Part shown: piece after piece, positions 18,822-27,384 of the stretch
Position numbering within the stretch: position 1 is the first letter of the stretch
Layout of the letters: the number at the start of each line of letters is the position of its first letter
NCBI GenBank assembly: GCA_000482145.1
Contig: AUXH01000153.1
Location: forward strand, 1-34,203
From: Strigomonas culicis
Lineage: Eukaryota; Euglenozoa; Kinetoplastea; Trypanosomatida; Trypanosomatidae
Length of the DNA stretch: 34,203 nt
Reading direction: 5' to 3'
The notes under the pieces: model-generated
What the model saw: only the letters and a program-made list of their open reading frames with translations
Database searches by the model: none
Told to the model about the DNA's origin: nothing
Position numbers and translations under genes: made by a program

Positions 18822-18977
18822 ATGCGATGCGCGCCGCAGGCGTGGTGCCGGGGCGAGGCCCGGGCGGTGGGCTGACCGACCGCCACCCGCCCCGCACCGC
18901 GGGCCGGTGATGAGCGTGCGTGCGGGGGTGGTGCCGCACGGCACGTCGTGCGGCCGAGCGTTGGTCACGGCTCGTGT
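18822..18977 (-). repeat. Dispersed GC-rich repeat, copy B (inverted relative to copy A)
   Basis: The reverse complement of this 156-base block matches 27131-27285 with only three substitutions and one single-base indel. Outside the block the flanks diverge, apart from a short weaker match (GATGTGG and nearby bases) on the side beyond 18977. It has no coding content I can recognise. Size, base composition and dispersed, inverted copies suit a short non-autonomous retroposon or another intergenic repeat, but I do not recognise a known family. Confidence 0.85.
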
Positions 18978-19645
18978 ATTGGCCGAGGGCCTCCGGCCAC
19001 ATCACAACCGCCCTCCCTTCTGTCACGAGCACGTGTGGAAAACTGAACTCTTGGTGAAGAGGTGAGCACAGTTGAGGGTGCGTTGCTCCCTCCCCTCCCC
19101 TATATGAGGTCCCGACCGACGGTCTCATTCCTTTGAACCTGAGCGTTCGACAGGTGCGGGTGACGGCGTCTGGAGACCACTGTACGCGTCAGAGATGACG
19201 GTATCGCTTGTGAGGGAGTGGCTCTTCTTTCCCTTTGCGTCCAGTTCACCGAGCCACGATACTGGCAGGGATTATTTATCTTTCATTGGTTCTTGGTCTA
19301 GACGTGTGACGGCAGTGGTTGCTGTTGTTGTATTATTATTGTTTTGTATAGGTGTCTGTGCTGTGTTGTGTTTTTAGCGGCACGACCTTCTCTCTCTCTT
19401 TTTCCTTAGCAGATGGCAGGTGAGGAGATGAAATGAAATTGCTTTGTTTGCTTTACTTCGTATGCTGGTCGTGCGTGGGTAAGCGCTTGTGTGTACATGC
19501 AAACTGAGGTTGTTGTTTAATATGCCTTTCCTTTTCCCGCTGCAAAGTGCTGAACTCATCACCGTGCTTGTGTTGTTTTCTCGTACGTTTCTTCATCTCT
19601 CCTTTGTCCTTTCCCTTTTGCTTTATTTAGAGCAACTACCTTTTT

Positions 19646-19765
19646 CATTTCTCTTTCGTTAATTTCCCTTTCGTTCATTTCTCTTTCTTTCATTTCTCTT
19701 TACTTCATTTCTCTTTCCTTTATTTCTCTTTCCTTCATTTCTCTTTCGTTCATTTCTCTTTCGTT
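19646..19765 (+). repeat. 15-bp pyrimidine minisatellite, 8 units, upstream of surface gene copy 1
   Basis: Eight direct units of CATTTCTCTTTCGTT-type sequence lie end to end, with single-base variants between units. A T10 run and an AG at 19795-19796 follow, 26 bases before the ATG at 19822. The array is therefore also the polypyrimidine tract expected for trans-splicing of this gene. Confidence 0.9.
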
Positions 19766-19821
19766 CATTCACTTTTTTTTTTCACTTTCAAACCAGCAAA
19801 AAAAAAAAACCAACATTCACG

Positions 19822-21357
19822 ATGTCTGCTCCCTGCAATCGCATTGCATGGCATCGGTCCGCTGTCCTCGCACTGCTTGCAATCGTGTTGACGGCGGAGG
19901 TCGCCCGTGCCTCGACGCACATGGTCACGAGCGACTTCACGAGGGCGGGAGGAGCGATTGACGGTGACGTGTACAACTTGGCGAGCATGACGGCCTCGAC
20001 GTCCTTCATCACGGGCTACGTGACGGAGTGCAGCATCAGCGGCGCCGGCTTCGGCCTGACCGCCTTCTCGTCTGCCAGTGCTGTCAGCTCCTCGCTGAAC
20101 GGCTTCAACCTGACCATGAGCGGCAACACGGTCACGAACGCCTCCATCCGCATGCAGGGCTACTACCCGTACCACTCCACGATTATGGTTTCTGGAACAA
20201 GGGCAACCATGCTCGGCACGACACCGCTGTACCACTTCCAGAATCTCGTGCCGCAAAGCTATGTCATCTTCTACGTGCAGGACACGACTGTGACGTGGGA
20301 CCACAGCGGCGCCGGTGGCGCGGTGCTGTACCTCGGGGGCACCGAACGGCAGTTGCTGAAATCGTACAGCGGGTTTTACGTGGTCAACACCATGGCGACG
20401 AACGCAGCGCATATAATGCTTCAGGGCACTCCAATCTGCAGTGTTGTTTTCTGCATCGATGTCTATGAAGGGCTTCTGAGCATTGACAAAGCCACGTGCA
20501 ACAACTGCAAAGGTGCGTTCATCACCACCAACGGCGGTGGCAAATCACACAACTTTCTGTCTGGTTCGCAGAATGGTGTTATGCGCTTTTCCAATCTGAC
20601 CATGACGGGCAATTACCCCCTTTTGGACTCTGGCGCCATGACCATTTTCAACATACAAAAAACCGGTACCTTCTCCATGTATGGCATCACTACTCAATCC
20701 GTGCTGCTCCGCGACCCCAATACGAGAAAGATGACGCTTGGCGGTGTGTACTCATTCGCGCACATCAGTGCCGCCGCATTCTCGCGCGACGGTGTTCGCC
20801 CGAACTCTGCCTCCGGAACTGTTCGCTACGGCGGCAACCTCACGTTCGGTGGCAAGTACATGACGAGCGTGGCGGACTGTGCGGCGTATAACCTGACGGT
20901 GAACTACTTTGTGAGCCCGTACAGCATTTTACTCGAGAAGAATACAGGAACGGCGACCCTCAGCACGGAGGTGGTGAAAGGCCCCTCTGCGATGTTCTGC
21001 TCGCTCAGCCAGTCGTCGACGGCCACGCTGGAGACCATGAAGGGTGGCTGGCAGCGGGCGAAGTGCGTGTGCCCCAGCGGCGGCACCTACTACCCACCGT
21101 ACTGCTCCCTCGTCTTCGACCCCATTGAGCACTACGTGTACTACACGGACCAGGATGTCGTCACGTGCACGGTGGCGAACTGCGCCCAGTGCATCACGGG
21201 GCGGCCGAACGAGTGCAGCACGTGCAATGCCACGTTCAAGCTGAACGGGACCTCGTGCGTGCCGAAGGTGTGTGAGGCATTCAGTAAAGCGACCGCGGCG
21301 GAACTGGCGCGCCGCATTTTCATTCGCAGATGTGGACATCGAAGGGATGTACACTGA
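19822..21357 (+). CDS. Surface-protein family member, copy 1, C-terminally truncated
   Basis: A 511-residue protein with a clear signal peptide (MSAPCNRIAWHRSAVLALLAIVLTAEVARA, about 1-30, shown here only by its hydrophobic core at 14-26). The mature part shares its layout with the genes at 23616 and 27385: a repetitive N-terminal domain with short strand-like units (possibly a beta-helix; AAHI, CNNCKGAFI, MRFSNLT), then an EGF-like stretch CVCPSGGTYYPPYC and the start of Cys-rich repeats (C-x-x-C motifs). After CVPKVC the frame runs into 27 unrelated, basic residues and stops at 21357. No transmembrane or GPI-type end follows in this frame. The +1 frame of 21300-21379 encodes a tail resembling that of copy 3, so an internal deletion with frameshift is likely. 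As it stands the product would be secreted. Confidence 0.75.
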   Translation: MSAPCNRIAWHRSAVLALLAIVLTAEVARASTHMVTSDFTRAGGAIDGDVYNLASMTASTSFITGYVTECSISGAGFGLTAFSSASAVSSSLNGFNLTMSGNTVTNASIRMQGYYPYHSTIMVSGTRATMLGTTPLYHFQNLVPQSYVIFYVQDTTVTWDHSGAGGAVLYLGGTERQLLKSYSGFYVVNTMATNAAHIMLQGTPICSVVFCIDVYEGLLSIDKATCNNCKGAFITTNGGGKSHNFLSGSQNGVMRFSNLTMTGNYPLLDSGAMTIFNIQKTGTFSMYGITTQSVLLRDPNTRKMTLGGVYSFAHISAAAFSRDGVRPNSASGTVRYGGNLTFGGKYMTSVADCAAYNLTVNYFVSPYSILLEKNTGTATLSTEVVKGPSAMFCSLSQSSTATLETMKGGWQRAKCVCPSGGTYYPPYCSLVFDPIEHYVYYTDQDVVTCTVANCAQCITGRPNECSTCNATFKLNGTSCVPKVCEAFSKATAAELARRIFIRRCGHRRDVH

Positions 21358-21379
21358 AGAAAATGAATTCGTAGAATAA

Positions 21380-23615
21380 TCTCCTGTTCTACTGTGTGCA
21401 TATTTGCAAGTATCGAATTGCATCTTTTTTTTTGTATGTGATGTGCAGATAATTAATGCACCGTCATATACTCAAAGACAATGTACTCTTTTTTTGTTTT
21501 TATGGTTAGATGTATGTGTACAGAACTTTTTTTTTTACACCCTCATCATTTATGTCGCAAGAAGAAACAGGAAAATACATGCAAATTGTTTTTCTTTTTT
21601 TTATAGATTGATGAGGGAGGATTTTAAATAAAATCTACTACTTTGCTGGTAGTACGTACATTTTTCCTTTTTATACATATTTATGTACATGTGCATTTTA
21701 TTTTTTATTTCCATATTTCTTTTTTTTTTGTGTTGTTTTGTTCTGAAGAAGAAGTGAATCACTTTCAGTTTTTAATACTCGCCTTTGTTTCCCTTTTTTT
21801 TTCGTGGTACCTAAAACTCTTTTTAATCTTTGTTTTTTGAAATATTAATTCATCTATGTAAAACTGAATGCACTTCTTACGCAGGTAAGCACGTGCCGTT
21901 TTCTCTTTATTCATGTTCAAGGAAATCAAGCGCTGAGTCTATCCTTCTTTGTTTGTGTGGGCCTTACTGGTGTTTTTGGATGCAAACATCTGTCCTGTGC
22001 CTGTTTACTCGCAAGCTCATCTCATCTCCCCATTCTCACTTTCTTCTTGTTATGACCAGGGCATTTTGTATCATCTCAGGAGGCTCATCGTTCACTTGTT
22101 GAACCCCTCGTTTAGTCTTCTCTGTGACCACGGTTGATGGGACGGCACTTTGCCTTGTGAGAATCGGCGCTTGAGCGCTACCTGCATTTCGTCTGCCAGC
22201 GTGGAGGCTAGGGTGCTGGCCCAGGTGCGTGCCTAAGGCAGCCACTGTACTGTGGTTGGTGCTCCCAGACTCTCCAGGGAGCGCAGTCAAAAAGACACAC
22301 TATTATTCACCCTTCTTCTTTACGCGACCTCTTGTACTCCGTTACGCCGGCTCGCTGAGTGGGAGCGCGTTGCGTGACCCGTGAGCTGCTGTATGCAGCT
22401 CTATGAAGGATTCACTAGCTGTCAGCGCGCTCTCGAGAGACGAAGGAGGCATATCGTACTTGTCTGCATCCGTGAATTTCATGAAAAAATACCTCCTTTT
22501 CTTGCACCTGTCTAGATGGAAAATACTCTGTGTTAGACGTGCGCATTGTGCCATGTATATCCTCTTCTTCTTTCTATTCGCCACTACTGTTCTCTTTCCT
22601 TCGTTTTAGCGTCTATAGTCGTTTCAGTGACCAGTACCTGCTTTATATTGAGAGAGGTTGTGCGCCATGCGATGTATTACTAGCGCCCTGCAAGCGCGGC
22701 ATCCCTGCGCTGGGATGGTTTGCGGTGGCGTCACTGACTGCGAGGTGCAGGCCCATGGCGCCTTGTGTTAGTGGCAGCGAGGGAGTCGTGCGTGGCTGAT
22801 GGGGGTGATGCTGTGCGGAGGGCGAGGCGACGTTGGGGGCGATGCAATGCAAAAGCAAGCTGTGTGGAGTGATTGCCGTCAGCGCAAGAGAGTTCTGAGG
22901 GCGACGGCGTCACTGCCAGAGCGTCCGCGCGGTCCTCGTCCACTTCCATGCTGCCAGATTCGTAGCGGTGCGCGGCGTCTGTTCCATTTTTACTCATGTT
23001 TCTCCTTCCTATTTAAAAGTAAGCAATTCTTTTTATTAAGATACAGTTCTTCTTGCATCTATAGTATTCTTTTTGCACTTTGTTATACTTGTATGCTACC
23101 TTCACTTCCACTTTTCCATTGTCCTCATTTGGTAGTCTCTTTTTTTGTCCTCTTTTCCTTTTGAAAGGAGGTGTCGCGTGGCATGAAGTGCTTTTTTTTT
23201 ATCTCTGTGCTCGATGTGCTGTGTCTGATACCGAGACTGTGTACTTTGTAGGTCAACACTTTTTTTATTTTTTGCTGTCTATTTTCTTCCCCGTTCTCTT
23301 ACACCATCTCGAATCCATGGAGGCCTATGTATGGGTATAAGCTCCTTATAACCATTGTATATATATTGAGGTGACATATATGTGTATTGAACATGTTCCT
23401 TTGTTGTCTTCCGTTCTCTTCGACCGTATTGCATGTTTCCCTCCTTCTCATTAATACCGTCTCCCCTCGTTTCCGCTTTCTCACTTTTCATTTTCATTCC
23501 ATGTGTGAAGTTTTTCTTTTCTTGTTTTCTAACTTCTAACTGTTTTTTCCTTGCTACCTCATATTGCTGTTCAGACTTATCCATTAAAGTAAACGGAATC
23601 CTTGTGTACGCAGTC
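21380..23615. other. Long intergenic spacer (2.2 kb)
   Basis: T-rich sequence with two GC-richer islands at about 22140-22290 and 22660-22990. Neither island matches the dispersed repeat or shows a convincing reading frame; they may be decayed genes or elements. The last 200 bases (23400-23600) are strongly pyrimidine-rich and are read through by an open frame, but the signal peptide shows that translation starts at 23616. Confidence 0.45.
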
Positions 23616-25745
23616 ATGCCCCCCAAAGGCTTCACTTTTGCTGTTCTACTCGCTCTGTTGCTACTCGGTGCAACGCTTGCGTGCGCAGACACCCGCACCA
23701 TTACTGAGTCTCTAACCGTATCGCAGGAGAAGTTTGCTGGCGTCACGTACAACTACACCACCATGACGCAGGCTACCAGCGTTGCCGTTGTCACTATTAC
23801 GGACGCCGAGGTGAGCGGCAGCGGCCTGACCTTCCTTGGCTTTACGAGTGTCCCGGCCACCACCGTCTATGGCCTCAACTTGTCAGTGGCGAACGCAGAG
23901 GTGACGAACGCGACCATCACCCTGCAGGGCTGTCCGACCGCGTACTCGCAGTTCTACTTCTCCAACACGCAAGGGACGATGCAGGGCACCACGCCCTTGT
24001 TCCTCTTCACCAACGTCATTCCGCAGAACTACGTGATCATCGACATTGTGGACACGAGCGTCTCGTGGCCTGCGTCCGGCACCGGCGGTGACCTGCTCCA
24101 GATCGGCAAGACCACTCCCTTGGTGCCTTCTACCTACAGTGCCGTTTACGTTACGCGTGCGGATGCCTACTATGCGGCCCACATTTGGAACGTGGTGTCC
24201 ACTCAAGACAGTACATCGTACTTTGTCAACGTTCTCCAATATTCGATGATTGCCATCGACTACGTGAACTGCTACGACTGCACTGGTGCCTTCATCTACT
24301 CCTCCGTCACCCAGACGCCGCCCATTGTCGGATCGGAGTACTGCTATGTGCGTTACTCCAATTGCACGCAGACCGGAGGACAGGCGTTTTATGCTGCCAA
24401 AAGCGCAACGACGTTCAGCTTTGGCCCGTTGTACGCCAGTATTGTGTTCTCCGGCATCATCACCACCGGCCCCCTTTTTGAGTTTACCCAGAGCAGCGCC
24501 ATCGGCCAGGTGAAGACCAAGACCATGCTTGCCCTCATGCACATCTATGCCGCCACGTCCGGACTCTCGACGACCAAATTTCCCTCGTACGAGCGGCAGG
24601 GCGTGGCGACGATGCCCCAGAACTACGTCTACATGGGCAATGTCACGTTTGGCAGCACAGCCCTGACGACGTCCGCGCAGTACGACAGCGCCTATCTGTA
24701 CCCCAAGTACATCGTGACCGCCTACAGCAAGTTCTCGGTGTACGGCTCGGCGTACTCCGTCAGTTGGATGACCGACCAGTACAGCTACTCGGCGGGTGAC
24801 AACACGCACGTGTTCTGCGCGATCGGCGGCGGCACCAGCTCGATTGCCACCGAAACGCTCGGCGACGACACGGACGGGGGCTCGCTGTGGACGCGAACGG
24901 CGTGCGTGTGCGCCAGCGGCTACTGGGCGCCCTACTGCGCGCCAGTGTACGACCCGCTGCTGTACTACGCCGGCTACACCTTTGCGCTCGTCGACTGTGA
25001 CGTGGACAACTGCTCCAAGTGCTGGTGGGGGCAGACGACCAAGTGCACGGAGTGTGACGCCGGTTTCATGCTGTACGGGTCCACGTGGAGCTGCGTGCCC
25101 AACATCTGCGGCGACTGCGACACGGACGACGGCAAGAACTACACCTACACGGAAGGCGAGTGCGTGGAGATCACGGTGGCGGACTGCGCCACGGTGAACA
25201 TCAACGGTTCCTGCGTCGCGTGCAATGATGGCTACTCCTTGTATAGTGGGACGTGCGTTCTGTGTGGTGTCGAGAACTGCGCGCTCTGCTCCAGCGATAG
25301 CTACTGCTACCAGTGCAACACGGATCAGACGTATTACTTGGACGACGGTGCGTGCCTGTACTGCGGTGACAACTGCGACACGTGCAGCAGCACGGCCTGC
25401 CTGTCGTGTTCGACCGGGTACAACCTCACGGCCGACGGCGAGTGCACGGCGGCCTGCACCCTCACGGGCTGCAGCACCTGCGCGACGTCGAGCACGTGCG
25501 CGGAGTGCGACAGCGGCCTGACGCTGCTGACGGACGGCACGTGCTCGTGCGACATTGACAACTGCGACACGTGCTTTGAGACTGTGTGCCAGGAATGTGC
25601 CTACGGATACTACTACAACATTGACGACAATACTTGTAACGTTATCAGTTCCGTTGAAAGTAACGCGAGTGCGAGGAAGCATGTGGGATTAACCACGCTC
25701 GCACTTTTCGTTTCTTTCATTACTCTTTGTAGCATGCTAATCTGA
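23616..25745 (+). CDS. Surface-protein family member, copy 2, Cys-rich with GPI-signal-like end
   Basis: A 709-residue protein from the ATG at 23616. The frame is open to 23433, but the extra 61 residues come from a pyrimidine tract, while MPPKGFTFAVLLALLLLGAT is a typical signal peptide, so the later start is right. Residues about 25-420 form the repetitive, N-glycosylation-rich N-terminal domain (AAHIWNV, YVNCYDCTGAFIY, CYVRYSNCT), possibly a beta-helix. From about 430 the protein is Cys-rich: CVCASGYWAPYC, then many C-x-x-C units such as NCALCSSDSYCYQC and NCDTCSSTACLSC, like furin/GCC2-type repeats. The last 30 residues are Ser/Asn/Ala-rich followed by a hydrophobic end (LTTLALFVSFITLCSMLI) without a cytosolic tail, which fits GPI anchoring. 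It is probably a surface antigen or adhesin; the ligand is unknown. It is GC-rich with strong GC bias at third positions and looks intact. Confidence 0.85.
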   Translation: MPPKGFTFAVLLALLLLGATLACADTRTITESLTVSQEKFAGVTYNYTTMTQATSVAVVTITDAEVSGSGLTFLGFTSVPATTVYGLNLSVANAEVTNATITLQGCPTAYSQFYFSNTQGTMQGTTPLFLFTNVIPQNYVIIDIVDTSVSWPASGTGGDLLQIGKTTPLVPSTYSAVYVTRADAYYAAHIWNVVSTQDSTSYFVNVLQYSMIAIDYVNCYDCTGAFIYSSVTQTPPIVGSEYCYVRYSNCTQTGGQAFYAAKSATTFSFGPLYASIVFSGIITTGPLFEFTQSSAIGQVKTKTMLALMHIYAATSGLSTTKFPSYERQGVATMPQNYVYMGNVTFGSTALTTSAQYDSAYLYPKYIVTAYSKFSVYGSAYSVSWMTDQYSYSAGDNTHVFCAIGGGTSSIATETLGDDTDGGSLWTRTACVCASGYWAPYCAPVYDPLLYYAGYTFALVDCDVDNCSKCWWGQTTKCTECDAGFMLYGSTWSCVPNICGDCDTDDGKNYTYTEGECVEITVADCATVNINGSCVACNDGYSLYSGTCVLCGVENCALCSSDSYCYQCNTDQTYYLDDGACLYCGDNCDTCSSTACLSCSTGYNLTADGECTAACTLTGCSTCATSSTCAECDSGLTLLTDGTCSCDIDNCDTCFETVCQECAYGYYYNIDDNTCNVISSVESNASARKHVGLTTLALFVSFITLCSMLI

Positions 25746-26162
25746 CTCTTGAGGTTCACTTTTTTTTTCTTTTTTTTGTGTATTACTGATGGATTTATTC
25801 TCTTGGTGTTGTGCAACTCCCCCCCGTTTTCGCCCTTTCCGCATTGCGTTAGTGCCGTCGAAAGCCTCTTGCAATTGTCAGTGCATTGTGTGTGTAATTC
25901 CATCCAGTTCCGCACTATCCACGTGTATGGACGGCCGTACAAGAATCCTCTAATGCGTTGCTCATGACACGGAAATCGAGAATAATTAAACCAAAACCCA
26001 AAAGAAGACATTGATCCATAACAACCAATGCGTGTGTATACTTTCTCTTCCTTACTCCTCCAGTGAATTACAATTGCATCCATACATCTCATCTATCAAC
26101 GATGTTTTTACTTTTTTTTTCATTTTCCCTTCCCTCATTCCAGATATGCCATTTGGAACAAG

Positions 26163-26266
26163 TTTCTGTTTCTTTCTTTCTCGTTTCTGTTTCTTTCTTT
26201 CTCGTTTCTGTTTCTTTCTTTCTCGTTTCTGTTTCTTTCTTTCTCGTTTCTGTTTTTTCTTTCTTG
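26163..26266 (+). repeat. 21-bp pyrimidine minisatellite, 4 perfect units plus one degenerate
   Basis: TTTCTGTTTCTTTCTTTCTCG is repeated four times without change at 26163-26246; a shorter, altered fifth unit follows. It lies about 1.1 kb upstream of the copy 3 pseudogene with no start codon close by. Confidence 0.9.
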
Positions 26267-27130
26267 TTGAAAAATAGTAATTAAACGTATGTACATACTG
26301 AAAATCTCCTTTTCTTGTGCTTTACTTACCCTTTTACCTTTTTGTTTTCATTTGTTTTTGTTTTGACATGGTTCACACCTCCTCTTCTTTTTAAAATAGA
26401 CACAGAAAACAAAAATGCACGTATACGGAGAGAAAAAGCTGATGTGTACATCGAAGTATTTGTTCTTACTCGTGTTTTTTCTGTTTCCTTCTGCTTCTAT
26501 TTTTTTTTTTTTTGGTATCCACAGATTGTTTTTACAACAGAATACCTCAATCAAAACACATATATTATACTGACTCTTTGTTCAGTTGTTTTGTTTAGGA
26601 ATTCCAGTGTAATTTGTTTTTCTGTGAAAAAGAGCACTTTTTTTTTGGTGAATTCTTTTCTTTGATTACGCCTTGATCACGTAAGGAGGATAACGACAAA
26701 TAAAGTGTACGGATACAGGCTCGAAAAGATAGTTTTTATTTTCTTTCCCTTTCTTAGCATGTCTATGGACCGCGAGTGATGAATCGACGTGTGTAGTTAT
26801 GACTTTTTTTTTCACGCATACACATTTGCGTGCCGAAAGATTATCTCAATATGTAATGCAACTGCGGTGAACGTTTCCCTTTTGTATAGTTTCTCTCTGT
26901 TCCCTCGTTCTCTTTGTCCTTTGTGCTTTTTGCTTGTTGATATTGCATTTTTATTTTTCACAGACTCATTCACTACTCCTTTGCTCTGCCTGCATTTGAA
27001 TAATGCGCATGTCTGACGTCGCGGGTGACGCACTGCTGCAAGGGCCGCGCGCTGTACTCCACAGGACGTTTGAGCGTTCGGGGGATGCGGTCAGTACCTC
27101 TGGGATGTGGTCAGGGGGCTTGAGTCCTAC

Positions 27131-27285
27131 ACACGAGCCGTGACCAACGCTCGGCCGCACGACGTGCCGTGCGGCACCACCCCCGCACGCACGCTCATCA
27201 CCTGCCCGCGGTGCGGGGCGGGTGGCGGTCGGTCAGCCCACCGTCCGGGCCTCGCCCGGCACCACGCCTGCGGCACGCATCGCAT
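27131..27285 (+). repeat. Dispersed GC-rich repeat, copy A
   Basis: 155 bases that match the reverse complement of 18822-18977 at about 97 percent. Copy A ends about 100 bases before the point where homology of the copy 3 surface pseudogene begins. Confidence 0.85.
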
Positions 27286-27384
27286 CTGAAGAACATAACA
27301 TTGAGCAAAACTTGTGGACCTTTTTTTTTGTTTGCTCTGCTGTGACAGCATCTTATTGTCATTTCTGCTGAAATGCTTCTCACA

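Larger units (their letters stand above)
17696..19821. other. Long intergenic spacer (2.1 kb), start of the accessory region
   Basis: The first 650 bases are T-rich with many T8-T10 runs. From about 18780 to 19200 it becomes GC-rich and contains a copy of the 155-bp dispersed repeat (see separate entry). The last 180 bases are a pyrimidine minisatellite leading to the next gene. I found no credible gene; short open frames here are made of homopolymer runs. Confidence 0.5.
25746..27384. other. Long intergenic spacer (1.6 kb) with minisatellite and dispersed repeat
   Basis: Contains T-rich sequence, the 21-bp minisatellite at 26163-26266, and, from about 27010, a GC-rich block that ends in dispersed-repeat copy A. 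No gene recognised. Short open frames across the minisatellite are repeats of one heptapeptide and are not credible. Confidence 0.5.

Noticed and set aside
22140..22990. GC-rich islands as further copies of the dispersed repeat or a mobile element
   Set aside because: Only short chance-level matches to the 155-bp repeat were seen; no terminal repeats or reading frames.
23433..23615. N-terminal extension of surface gene copy 2
   Set aside because: The extra residues come from the pyrimidine-rich splice region; a clean signal peptide starts at 23616.
23883..25682. A 599-codon open frame on the minus strand opposite surface gene copy 2
   Set aside because: It is a shadow of the strong GC third-position bias of copy 2. 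Its product is Arg/Ala/Val-rich with no motif, and the plus-strand gene has signal peptide, Cys repeats and homologues.
26011..26284. Open frames encoding a repeated FCFFLSR heptapeptide
   Set aside because: This is simply the 21-bp pyrimidine minisatellite in translation.
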